Assembly (NCBI RefSeq): GCF_023856365.1
Contig: NC_064537.1
Coordinates: 8,816,324-8,880,323 of the forward strand
Source of the DNA: Brienomyrus brachyistius
Taxonomy: Eukaryota; Chordata; Actinopteri; Osteoglossiformes; Mormyridae
DNA: 64,000 bases
Direction of reading: 5' to 3'
The notes beneath the pieces are model-generated. The model worked only from the letters and a program-made list of their open reading frames with translations, did no database searches and was not told the origin of the DNA. Positions 57,601 to 64,000 of the stretch are shown here, in pieces. The translations under genes were made by a program, and so were the position numbers. Position 1 is the first letter of the stretch. Every line of letters starts with the position of its first letter.

Positions 57601-58678
57601 TGGTTTGACATTAGTCTAACACGCGGGTGGCCAGTCTTACCCGCAAAGGGCCGGTGTGTGTGCAGGTTTCTGGGGTAACCTTTAGGTCAGCTGTTCACAC
57701 CCAGGTGTGAGGACTCTTCAGCCAATCAGTCCTCTAATTACTGACCTAATTAGGGAGTTGCAGCGAAAACCTGCACTGCTTACCTTTGCGGGTAAGATTG
57801 CCCATCCCTGGTCTAACACGTTTTACCTTTCTGCCTCTTTCTTTAGGGGGTTTGCTGCGCTCCTCTCCTCAGACGGGCCAGCTTTCTGTAGGGGGCTCGC
57901 AGGTGGCTGTTCTCCAGCGCACCCTACAGGTCAGCCTGCTGCACTGCAGCTAAAATTTTATACAAATACTTGCATAAAAGGTTTCATCTGTATCTATGGA
58001 AACCACTTTAGCAGCTTACAGTTTTTCATTCCTTAATTTAATATATTATCCCCTGTTGCGCACACGTTGTTATTGTTATCGTCATTATCATCATCATTAT
58101 TATTATCGTGATTATTATTGCCAATCATGCTGATATAGCCCTTTTCCTCCATACTAATAATTCCTTTTACGCCTTTTTTTTTGCTAAAGGCTCGCCTTGG
58201 TAATGCCAGCTCCACGGCAGCCCCCTCCCCTGTGAGCAGCTCTAACCCGCAGCCCTGCCCCCTGCCCCCCTTGCCGTCGCCGCCCCCGCTGCTGGCCCGC
58301 CTGCCTCCTGAGGCCCTGCACACCTCTCCTCCGCAGCAGCCGCAGCTGAAGCTGGCGCGCGTGCAGAGCCAGAACGGCATCGTGTTGTCGTGGTGCGTGG
58401 CCGAGACGGACCGCAGCTGTGCCGCGGTGGACAGCTACCACCTGTACGCCTACCACCAGGACGGGGCCGCCCTGGCCGGCGGGCTGTCCCCGGCCTCGCA
58501 CTGGAAGAAGATCGGCGAGGTGAAGGCGCTGCCCCTACCCATGGCCTGCACGCTCACCCAGTTCGTCTCCGGCTCCACGTACTACTTCGCTGTCCGCGCC
58601 CGAGACGTCTATGGCCGCTTCGGCCCGTTCTGCGACCCCCAGTGCACCGACGTCATTGGTTCTTCTTCGTCCAGCTAA
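39588..58678 (+). CDS. atf7ip: atf7ip: activating transcription factor 7-interacting protein (spliced, 13 coding exons, 982 aa)
   Basis: Gene-level entry; the exons are listed separately. Thirteen exons with GT/AG borders and consistent phases sum to 2949 nt, or 982 codons plus stop. Visible landmarks are [13 protein letters not shown] at residues 7-20, FLVLSEEDE at about 251-259, the basic patch KRQKV at 343-347, a charged helical region at about 350-440, the SUMO-interacting motif VIDLT plus acidic run at 732-741, and a fibronectin type III domain at about 872-975. These match vertebrate ATF7IP/MCAF1 in order. Known for the family: a nuclear scaffold that binds and stabilises SETDB1, binds MBD1 and SUMO, and supports H3K9me3 silencing. 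The human protein is about 1,270 aa; the fish model is shorter, mainly because the acidic N-terminal half is reduced. The ATF7IP2 paralogue is less likely given the long linker and the close N-terminal match. No other gene is visible nearby to test synteny. Confidence 0.94.
40231..40654 (+). CDS. atf7ip: atf7ip coding exon 2 (residues 170-311)
   Basis: The acceptor is TTCATTTCAG and the donor TTCAG|GTATAT; the exon ends in phase 1. It encodes a Lys-rich start ([17 protein letters not shown]), a Pro/Ser stretch, then a strongly acidic part containing FLVLSEEDE at about 251-259. That motif corresponds to FLVLSDEED in mammalian ATF7IP and is a useful orthology marker. Reading on past the donor gives a stop within three codons, which supports the splice. 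Confidence 0.92.
40983..41167 (+). CDS. atf7ip: atf7ip coding exon 3 (residues 311-372; nuclear localisation patch)
   Basis: The acceptor is GACCGGCAG and the donor GAGAAG|GTGTGT; it enters in phase 1 and leaves in phase 0. It encodes the basic cluster KRQKV (343-347) followed by [23 protein letters not shown], aligning with the KRRR...EYEAEFQVKITAK region of human ATF7IP. In the family this is the start of the domain that contacts SETDB1 and ATF7. Confidence 0.92.
41296..41433 (+). CDS. atf7ip: atf7ip coding exon 4 (residues 373-418; helical SETDB1-binding core)
   Basis: The acceptor is CTGTATGCAG and the donor CTGCAG|GTATCT, phase 0 at both ends (46 codons). It encodes [14 protein letters not shown] and [15 protein letters not shown], a Leu/Glu/Arg helix pattern that fits a coiled coil. 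The match to human IQWLLEEKL..AVFDKTLAELKTRVEKIE is clear. Confidence 0.93.
41710..41781 (+). CDS. atf7ip: atf7ip coding exon 5 (residues 419-442)
   Basis: A long T tract precedes the acceptor (...TTTTTTTTAG). The donor is GAG|GTGAGT, phase 0 at both ends (24 codons). It encodes [19 protein letters not shown], the end of the helical region, equivalent to AKIARLTKRFEAAKEDL in human. Confidence 0.92.
42623..42652. repeat. Homopolymer T30
   Basis: Thirty T in a row, followed by ACAG. This resembles a pyrimidine tract plus acceptor, but no exon follows. Confidence 0.95.
43142..43347. mobile_element. Small MITE in atf7ip intron 5
   Basis: GGGGTTGCCAACTT at the left and AAGTTGACAACCCTG at the right are inverted repeats with one or two mismatches, 206 bp apart. 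The GGGTTGCCAAC terminal motif occurs in a known class of short fish DNA elements. No clear target duplication. Confidence 0.5.
44216..44283 (+). CDS. atf7ip: atf7ip coding exon 6 (residues 443-465, Ser/Thr-rich)
   Basis: The acceptor is TTTTATTTTAG and the donor TCACG|GTAAGT. It enters in phase 0 and leaves in phase 2. The 68 nt encode only Ser, Thr, Pro, Ala and Val until the final Arg. It is less conserved than the flanking exons, so the call rests on good splice sites and on the phase match with the next exon. Confidence 0.82.
45316..45840 (+). mobile_element. Tigger/pogo-type element, decayed
   Basis: Ends are TAGTGATCCCTGCTATATCG and CGGGGGATCACTG, each next to a TA. An ATG at 45468 opens [19 protein letters not shown], the typical N terminus of Tigger-family transposases, which is then lost. 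Only about 525 bp long and internally deleted. A (TAT)n tract at 45,599-45,633 lies within it. Confidence 0.75.
45599..45633. repeat. (TAT)n microsatellite
   Basis: About 12 units of ATT/TAT, inside the Tigger relic. Confidence 0.95.
45843..46538. mobile_element. Second Tc1/mariner-class element, next to the Tigger relic
   Basis: TA at 45841-45842 and TA at 46539-46540 flank it. The left end CATTGTGAACCACTTATAG then TGATCATGG matches the fragment at 4085-4152. The right end, read inward, is CAGTGATCACTTCTTTGGG with TATAAGCGGATGATC. No transposase is readable. Confidence 0.55.
46827..50942 (+). other. Remainder of atf7ip intron 6
   Basis: Mostly AT-rich and unassigned. A GC-rich patch at 50.15-50.56 kb with a 174-codon frame is discussed in the findings. 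No exon with good splice sites and a compatible phase was found. Confidence 0.55.
50320..50530 (+). promoter_or_regulatory. GC-rich intronic patch with promoter-like motifs
   Basis: CCACGTGG (E-box) and CCCGCCCC (GC box) at about 50,344-50,360, CTTTTATACCGCC at about 50,450 and ACCAATGGGC at about 50,500 cluster in a GC-rich island inside an AT-rich intron. The order and spacing are not those of a textbook promoter. It lies about 450-600 bp before exon 7. Confidence 0.25.
50943..51016 (+). CDS. atf7ip: atf7ip coding exon 7 (residues 465-490) with NAGNAG acceptor
   Basis: The acceptor reads CTGCCAGCAG, giving two usable AGs three bases apart: the exon starts at 50943 or 50946, including or dropping one Ser. 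The donor is CCACAG|GTGAGT, leaving phase 1. It encodes [15 protein letters not shown]...NSVSST, resembling the TVRQMLESKR...VNTVSST stretch of mammalian ATF7IP. The preceding intron is 6.7 kb and holds transposons. Confidence 0.85.
51726..51881 (-). mobile_element. Small hAT MITE, copy 1 (atf7ip intron 7)
   Basis: Perfect 15-bp inverted ends, CAGGGGTGGCCAATC and GATTGGCCACCCCTG. Flanking 8-mers GTCTAGAG (51718-51725) and GTCTAGAA (51882-51889) match at 7 of 8, as expected for a hAT target duplication. No coding capacity. A second copy in opposite orientation is at 57,622-57,810. Confidence 0.85.
52041..52060 (-). promoter_or_regulatory. Candidate CTCF-binding site in atf7ip intron 7
   Basis: TGCTGCCCCCTGGTGGCAGG reads on the minus strand as CCTGCCACCAGGGGGCAGCA, a close fit to the CTCF core (CCACCAGGGGGCAG). 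It lies about 125 bp upstream of the acceptor of the largest coding exon. Motif evidence only. Confidence 0.5.
52184..52840 (+). CDS. atf7ip: atf7ip coding exon 8 (residues 490-709, long Ser/Thr/Pro/Ala linker)
   Basis: The acceptor is CTCACCCCTAG and the donor AAAACAG|GTACGC; phases are 1 in and 1 out. This is the largest exon (657 nt) and is notably GC-rich against AT-rich introns. It encodes a low-complexity, probably disordered linker with [20 protein letters not shown], comparable to SLQPLPVILHVPVAVSSQ in human. The long antisense reading frame over this exon (52074-52784) reflects its base composition and is not a gene. Confidence 0.9.
53970..54146 (+). repeat. CT-rich minisatellite upstream of exon 9
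   Basis: Seven full units and a partial one. Units starting at 53977, 53998, 54019, 54040 and 54107 are 21 bp (GGGGTCTCTCTCTGGCGCCCT type); those at 54061 and 54084 are 23 bp with an added GC. Each contains TCTCTCTCT. The open frames across it on both strands come from the 21-bp period and are not genes. Confidence 0.95.
54193..54233 (+). CDS. atf7ip: atf7ip coding exon 9 (41-nt microexon, residues 709-722)
   Basis: The acceptor is TTTCTCTCCACCAG and the donor ATTCAG|GTAAGG; it enters in phase 1 and leaves in phase 0, encoding [14 protein letters not shown]. Because 41 is not a multiple of 3, joining exon 8 directly to exon 10 would shift the frame and meet a TGA inside exon 10. A CT-rich minisatellite ends about 46 nt upstream of the acceptor (see findings). 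Confidence 0.85.
54527..54665 (+). repeat. Old dispersed fish repeat in atf7ip intron 9
   Basis: ATCCATCCATCTGCCATAATT and GCTTAACCAGTAGAAGGTCA, then AAACAGAGAACTTGCAACCTG, follow the order of the (CCAT)n repeat class. Diverged. Confidence 0.5.
54666..56857 (+). other. Rest of atf7ip intron 9
   Basis: Intron sequence with no recognised element and no exon with compatible phase. Mixed composition, a little less AT-rich than elsewhere. Confidence 0.55.
56858..56921 (+). CDS. atf7ip: atf7ip coding exon 10 (residues 723-744; SUMO-interacting motif)
   Basis: The acceptor is CTCTTGTAG and the donor CAAG|GTGAGA; phase 0 in, 1 out. It encodes [22 protein letters not shown] core followed by acidic residues is a classic SUMO-interacting motif, equivalent to GVIDLTMDDE in human ATF7IP. 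In the family it lets the complex recognise SUMOylated MBD1 and other chromatin proteins. Confidence 0.93.
57019..57165 (+). CDS. atf7ip: atf7ip coding exon 11 (residues 744-793)
   Basis: The acceptor is TCTGTATAG and the donor CCCACTG|GTAGGC; phase 1 in, 1 out. It encodes a run of nine Ser (SSSSSSSS core) followed by a Pro-rich part ([11 protein letters not shown]). The poly-Ser run comes from TCC/TCA/TCT codons and could vary in length between individuals. Confidence 0.85.
57622..57810 (+). mobile_element. Small hAT MITE, copy 2 (atf7ip intron 11)
   Basis: It is flanked by identical 8-mers GTCTAACA (57614-57621 and 57811-57818). Long inverted ends meet at TCTTACCCGCAAAGG and CCTTTGCGGGTAAGA. 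The interior, with GGGGTAACCTTTAGGTCAGC and ACTCTTCAGCCAATCAGTCC, matches the reverse complement of the 51.7-kb copy. Inserted 29 bp before an acceptor. Confidence 0.85.
57847..57929 (+). CDS. atf7ip: atf7ip coding exon 12 (residues 793-820)
   Basis: The acceptor is CTTTCTTTAG and the donor CTACAG|GTCAGC; phase 1 in, 0 out. It encodes [28 protein letters not shown], which has weak similarity to the linker before the C-terminal domain in other species. The call rests on good splice sites, matching phase and position. A small hAT MITE ends 29 bp upstream of the acceptor. Confidence 0.8.
58190..58678 (+). CDS. atf7ip: atf7ip terminal coding exon 13 (residues 821-982; fibronectin type III domain)
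   Basis: The acceptor is TTTGCTAAAG and the stop is TAA at 58676-58678. After a Pro-rich lead, the exon encodes [26 protein letters not shown] and [20 protein letters not shown] blocks, then [20 protein letters not shown]. This is the C-terminal fibronectin type III domain, nearly identical to human ATF7IP, with the domain Trp at about residue 888. In the family it binds MBD1 and other partners. The exon is strongly GC-rich compared with its flanks. Confidence 0.96.
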   Translation, partial: ARLGNASSTAAPSPVSSSNPQPCPLPPLPSPPPLLARLPPEALHTSPPQQPQLKLARVQSQNGIVLSWCVAETDRSCAAVDSYHLYAYHQDGAALAGGLSPASHWKKIGEVKALPLPMACTLTQFVSGSTYYFAVRARDVYGRFGPFCDPQCTDVIGSSSSS

Positions 58679-59125
58679 ATGACTCTATGGGAGCATCAGG
58701 GAGGAGTTTCTGTGCCTGGATGTTGGGGGGGTTTGGGGGTTTCTTTAATAATTCAAGGCAAAGACATGCAGGACAGTCAAAGGGCATTCTGCAGGTTCGT
58801 TTGGTATCCGACTACACGTTGGTCACCCGGAACCATTCAGGAAGTGTTGAGGGGGTCCCAGTGTGCCGCTCTGAAATTCGCACGCAGTGAACGCGTCTTA
58901 ATTCCATTCAGTCACCGATGCAGTTTCGCTTGTCTCCTATGTTTTATAAATAAATGTTTTGAACATTTGTAAAAAGCATTACCGGGATTGCACAGAAATG
59001 CTCCACTACAGTATGTTCTAATTAGAAACTAAATGTATAAAGGTGTTAATTTTTTTATTTTTTGTCTGGTAACCAGACTTTATAGGACTGAAAATGAAAA
59101 TAAAGATATTTAAAGAATACAGTTC
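58679..59125 (+). other. atf7ip: atf7ip 3' untranslated region with two poly(A) signals
   Basis: AATAAA occurs at 58949-58954 and again at 59099-59104, about 270 and 420 nt after the stop. Either could give a mature 3' end, near 58970-58985 or near 59115-59125. No open frame of note lies in it. A repeat-derived Tc1 relic starts about 270 bp further on. Confidence 0.6.
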
Positions 59126-59389
59126 TTGTTTTTTTTTGTGTAACCATTTAGCGTGATTGTACTTTAAAAAAATGTTTAATCAAGTAATTATCAGATCAGC
59201 AAATTTTCCACCCGTCTAGGTCTGGGAGGGTGGGGTAGATTATGCAAAACTGAGATTTAAATCCCCCACTTTCAAGGTGGGAGGCAACAGTGCTACAGTA
59301 CCAACTTATCAGAATCTCCAAATAAACAGAAATGGAGCTAGCCGCGCTGCAGAACATAAGTATGTACTGCATAACACTGACCAACACAT

Positions 59390-60209
59390 TGAATTAACCC
59401 CAGCACATAATCTGTGTTGGGGGCTTCATGAAATGGGCCTTCCCTGGCCGAGCAGCTGCATGCAAGCCTCAGATCACCATGTGCAGTGTGAAGCGTGGGA
59501 TGGAGTGTAAAGCACGCCACCACTGGACTCTGGACCAGTGGAAATGTGTTCTGTGGAGTGACGAATCATGCTTCTCTGTGTGGCAGTCAGATGGAAGAAT
59601 CTAGGTTTAGCGAATGCCAGGAGAACGATGCCTACCTGACTGCATGGTGTCACCTGTGAAGCGGGGGAAGATGGATAATGTCATGGGGTTTCTCAGGGAT
59701 TGATCTAGGCTCCTTAGTTCCAGTGAAGGGAACTCAATGCTATAGCGTACCAAGACATTTTGGACAATCCTGTGCTTCCAACTTTGTGGGAACAGTTTGG
59801 GGATTGAAGGCCGTGTTCTGTTCCAGCATGACTGTGCCCCAGTGCACAAAGCAAGGTCCGTAAAGACATGGTTGGGAGTGTTTGGTGTGGAAGAACTTGA
59901 CTGGCTCACACAGAGCCCTGACCTCAACCCCATCGAACACCTTTGGGATGAACTAGAACAGAGACTGTGAGCCAGACCTTCATGTCAAACATCAGTGCCT
60001 GACCTCACAAACACTCTTCTGCACGAATCGGCCGAAATTCTCACAGACACACTCTTGCGGAAAGCCTTCCCAGAAGAGTGGTGGCCGTTAGCGCTGCGTA
60101 GGAAGGACCAGCTCCATAGTCATGCCTACATATTTAGAATGGGATGTCATATAAGATCCTGTAGTTGTAATGGCCAGGTGTCCCAATACTTTTGTGCGTA
60201 TGGTGTTGG
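59390..60209 (+). pseudogene. Tc1-like transposon copy B, transposase relic
   Basis: Transposase remnants on the + strand in several frames include LWSDESCFSVWQSDGR (about 59,550-59,600), QHDCAPVHK (about 59,827) and EELDWLTQSPDLNPIEHLW (about 59,890-59,947). These are the catalytic-core blocks of Tc1 transposases with DDE-type acidic residues. Stops and frameshifts break it. The right end is GGCCAGGTGTCCCAATACTT, the reverse of copy A's start. The left end is missing. It lies downstream of the atf7ip poly(A) signals. Confidence 0.85.
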
Positions 60210-62467
60210 CTACCGCAACATAAAAAGTGGAAATATGAGAATCAAAATGGATGACATTGTATTGACCAACAGGTGCTTTAAACAGATTTAAACATCAAAC
60301 AGCATAATTTGGGTATTAGATCACTGTGGCCACCCTTCCCGTTTAAATTTCCCATTTCAAAACAGATTTCCAAATGCATTTTTTATTATTTTTTTTCACG
60401 AATTATTCACAATTGTATGACTTTACCTAAATTCCCTGTTACTTGAGAGTTTTAGGCTAAGTGCCTGTCTGCGAGGTTAAAAATGTCCTCCTTTCATTCT
60501 GATCTGCATCATGTTAGGATTAAGTGTGAATCTTGGGCCCCTATTCCGCCGCATGTGTTCCGCTTCACTTCAGGAAACGTGAGGAGGACCCAGTGAATCC
60601 GGCCACATCTGCAAACGTAAGAGGAAGGAATGACATCGTCCGCAGTCTGACTTTCCACCATAATATCACACCATGCTGACAGCTATGTGATTAAGCTCTG
60701 AATCCACCCAGAGAACGATATGCATGCCGAGTGTATTAAAGCTCTCCAGGACCGGGCGTAATTATGTGAGGATGTCGAGATCAAACACACGCTTGGCTCA
60801 CCGGCCACAGTGACTCATGCCGGGTTCACGAGGCTCCAGTTCAAAACTAAACCTGGGAAGTGACTCATATAATTGATAAAAAGCTTTGAAAGAAAATAAA
60901 GATGAAAAGTCCCGGAAAGCCAATGAGCACGTAATGAGCGTAAATCCTTTAACGTTATTGTGATGATTCCTGAATGTTGTTTTTATTTTATAGTATGTAT
61001 CATTTAGTTACGAGTCACTGTCAGACTTCTCAGTGACACATTTTAATCACATTTGGCCAAAGAGTAAAAAAAAAAAAAAAAAAATCCTTAGGATTTCAAT
61101 TTTAATCAGGTTAAATTTAGGATTTCTTGAAGTGAATCTTAAGTTGGCGGCTTTGGTAAAACTCCAGCCATTAACCGTGAGTTAACACATTGGCAGATCC
61201 TAGACCAGTCATGTGTACACACACAGCAGAAGACAAAGGGATGGCATTTTGCCCATTTTGTTATATAATGTCCCAGTCTTATTTTTTCTACACTGGATTG
61301 TTTTAATAACTTAATAGTATATAAGTGCCAGTGGTATTTGAAAGACATTTACAACCTACAACATATAGGCTGTGGGCGCAGTTGAGTGGGAGTGCGTGCT
61401 GTTAAAGGGGATCATTATTTTCTGTTTAGTTTAGTCTTGGACACCCTCCAGTGTTAGCTTCAGTGCCCCATGCACACTGCACAGAAGTTAACCAGAATCT
61501 GCCAATGTGTTGTGGAAATCCACCCAAATCCATTAAAATCTCTGGAATTATCTAAAAACCCGACTTAAAGATTCTTCTCGTCGCCTAGAAGACATGGGGG
61601 GGGGGGTCTGGGCCCAGTTTACCTACCCAGTTTGGAGCATCTTCTCAGGTTGCTGGACGCTGCTTTCTTTGCCGCTCCTGTAATGAATAAGAGAGCAGTT
61701 GTGGTAAATCCTTCAGCCTGTTAACTAACAGTTTGACAACGTCATGCCACCTCACAGTATTTTCACATAGAATTAAGAGCCGCTATTTTAGCTCACTGTA
61801 TCTAATGTCACCTGCCTGGGTGCCTCTGGACGTGAACCTCAACTGAATGGAAGCTGGTAAACCTGGAAAATGGACCAAGCCATATATGAGACACCGCTCA
61901 CTACCCTAACGACAAAACACAGTCACATTTCACTCTTAATTCTAGCTAGACCAAAGCCTATACCATTATATCTGAATTTTGTAAGGTTACTTTGCCCAGG
62001 GGACATGGGCAGACAGTCAAACTTGTACCTACAACATCTACAGAGTGTCCATCCCTGGCTTAATCCACTGTGCTGCTGATTATTCTCTTCTTGACAAACT
62101 ATGCAAAAAAAATTACAGTTTGACTGCACAGATTTTAAGTTAACAAAAAATGTATCTGGAAATAAATAATTTTCCACAAAGTTGAAGGCAAAGGCCACTT
62201 TTTTTCCTGGTAGATGTGAAGAACAGATCTATAAGCATGTCTTTTGTGCCTCTAGACTACAGTTGTGGGGAAAAAAGTAGGTCAGACTTACTTTGTATAA
62301 TTTTAGAGGGTTTTCAAACCCCCGTTTATAATCTGTGTGTCCTTGAAGCCCAAGTGTTGGAAGGATTTCTGTGCCAGTTCGCTTCTACCCTTTCCATGGT
62401 ACAAATGGCTGGCTTTCGTCACAGCCTGCTGTGCCTGTATTATTGCATTATTATTTTTTTCGGCCTA
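60210..62467. other. Intergenic sequence without identifiable features
   Basis: AT-rich. An A run of about 18 at 61,067-61,084 and a G run at 61,598-61,606. No coding exon or repeat family was recognised. Confidence 0.5.
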
Positions 62468-62658
62468 ACAGATGCTTTCATCCAAAACAGCTGGCACTGT
62501 TCACAACTCTCCCCTTTTCCAATCTCCATGTGCACTGAAGCACTTTCAGGAGAAGCACCTTGATCAAGGGTACGACTATGGCTCCTCTCCAGGCAATTTC
62601 GATTTCAGTCCTCCTCATCGCCAGTCCGGCTTCTTAACTGCTACGCCACCTGCTGGCC
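62468..62658 (-). repeat. tRNA-derived SINE relic
   Basis: Read on the minus strand: GGCCAGCAGGTGGCGTAGCA, then GTTAAGAAGCCGGACTGGCG (tRNA-like head), then TCGTACCCTTGATCAAGGTG and CTTCTCCTGAAAGTGCTTCAG, the body of the common fish SINE. The 3' part is GGATGAAAGCATCTGTTAGG, similar to GGATAAAAGCGTCTGCTA. Confidence 0.65.
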
Positions 62659-64000
62659 TGATGGCGCCGGTAGGAATTATGCTGTTAAAGCTGCCAGTAT
62701 CCATGGGGACCTCCTACAGTGCACCTGAAGATGACCTGTGTGTAGCTGTAATGACTCAGTGCCTGGAGCCGATTTCAGAAAGGATGAGCCTGTACTCAGG
62801 GACCCACAGCAAGTCCATAATTTTGCTCCCTACCGTGGACTGTCTGGCAGGAAGCTGGGAGGGAGCAAAACCATGGACTGTCTGTGGGTGCCCTATCTGC
62901 CATGCACTGTTGTCCAGTTTTCCTTCTGCCTTTGTAATCAATCTAATGTTTGTACCACAATTCGCTTATTCGTTTAAAGAGTCCTGCCCCTCATCATTAT
63001 TCGCGTGTGGATTGTTTATGAAAAACTTTCTTTTGCTGGAAACGTTCCTTCTCCAGCTGCCCGATGGAACGCAGACCTGGAATCACACATTATTATAATG
63101 TCTGAAATTTGCATATTTCTTTTCTTCTGCTCTCCTCGTTCTCGCTCTCTTCTTCTCTGCCTCTGCTCGGCAGATGTTAGTGTCTCCGTTCTTTCATCTT
63201 GGCTTCTCCTCCTCGCCTGCGGCTCATTTAAGCTGTTGTTATGATACCGGCCGCATGGGGACGGAATAACACAAGTTTAACTCGGGGTGCCTGACAGCGC
63301 AGCCACATGGGTAATGATTGAGCTCTTTGTACCGCTCTCCACAGCCACCGCGAGGTGTTGTTACTACAATTATGGACGTATAAGATCAAATAATGAATAT
63401 CACACGATAAACATTTGAACTGCAATTAACCGATTACTGTTTTATGCTTTGATTGTAGCAGCTTAGTGGCAAATGTAGGTATTAGTTTGTTTCATGCTGA
63501 AACCATCAACAAGTGCTGCAACATTTCTGCTATTGTGATTTTCTTTTCCTGTTTGCAGAGGTTGATGAGTAGCACTTTATCCGATTCTGTCTTCCTTGTA
63601 TTTGTGCTCAGATTTACAAAAATGGAAATCTTCTCCAGATGAGATGCAGCAAGAGCCGCGTGCCAAGCCAGCCGGCATGGAGAGAGCGGCAAAAGCCAGA
63701 AGGGCGAGCAGAGGCTGGAACGGGGGCTACGGAAATGGGGACCAGTGAACATGCAGACGGAAATCGGTGGGGGGTACGGACAGGCCATGGACAGAGGATC
63801 GGTGAAGGAACATGTGTTATATGATGTCATAACCGACAGGACACAACTCCGGGGGTGGGGGGGGTAATGCTAACAAATGACGCTCTGTGCTACTACGAGA
63901 CATAATCAGCGAGGAAAGATGAGCAACAGCCAATCGAGAATTTGCTCTGCATTCCTCCTGCTGCCACTCCCGTTCACCTGATATAATAACTAACCCTTTC
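62659..64000. other. Intergenic sequence at the window end
   Basis: No recognisable exon. Sequence at 62.7-63.25 kb has overlapping frames up to 208 codons on the + strand, but they begin inside the SINE relic and show no domain, so I do not call them. Confidence 0.4.

Noticed and set aside
58033..58501. Minus-strand frames of 105-115 codons over the last exon
   Set aside because: Shadows of the GC-rich terminal coding exon; the sense frame is nearly identical to a known domain.
62472..63098. 208-codon frame near the window end
   Set aside because: It begins inside a SINE relic, has no recognisable domain and overlaps other frames.

Overview
This is a stretch of vertebrate nuclear DNA, most likely from a ray-finned fish. 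It is AT-rich and intron-rich, and it carries Tc1/mariner, Tigger, hAT and piggyBac relics, L2/Rex-like and CR1-like LINE pieces, tRNA-derived SINE relics and the short dispersed repeat that begins with tandem CCAT, all typical of fish genomes. Nothing looks bacterial, and I see no CRISPR array, operon or complete non-coding RNA gene.

The one gene I can support is atf7ip (activating transcription factor 7-interacting protein, MCAF1) on the + strand. I could join 13 coding exons from the ATG at 39588 to the TAA at 58678. Every junction is GT/AG, all phases agree, and the predicted protein is 982 residues. It has the conserved N-terminal block, a basic nuclear-localisation patch followed by the helical SETDB1/ATF7-binding region, a long Ser/Thr/Pro-rich linker, a SUMO-interacting motif (VIDLT in an acidic run) and a C-terminal fibronectin type III domain. 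From knowledge of the family, ATF7IP stabilises the H3K9 methyltransferase SETDB1 in the nucleus and links it to MBD1 and SUMOylated chromatin proteins. The start codon lies 9 bases inside its exon, so at least one untranslated exon lies upstream. Candidates are at about 22.3-22.56 kb and 19.6-19.8 kb.

Layout: 1-22 kb is non-coding and full of transposon relics, including a nest (5.4-9.5 kb) in which a LINE sits inside a Tc1 element beside a hAT element that itself holds a retroelement, and a broken piggyBac copy at 13.5-14.6 kb. The 22-39.5 kb stretch is probably the first intron. It holds a second hAT/hAT/CR1 nest at 31.3-33.4 kb and several simple repeats, including about 85 bp of TA just before the first coding exon. 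From 39.6 to 59.1 kb is the coding part of atf7ip. Its large introns contain a hAT element with two mariner-class elements inside (44.6-46.8 kb), two copies of one small hAT MITE in opposite orientation (51.7 and 57.6 kb) and a CT-rich minisatellite (53.97-54.15 kb) just before a 41-nt exon. From 59.1 kb to the end I see only a decayed Tc1 copy, a SINE relic and unassigned sequence.

The observations most worth following are about splicing: a CUCUCU-rich minisatellite upstream of a frame-breaking 41-nt microexon, an NAGNAG acceptor, and inverted MITEs that bracket four exons. No wholly new system is evident.
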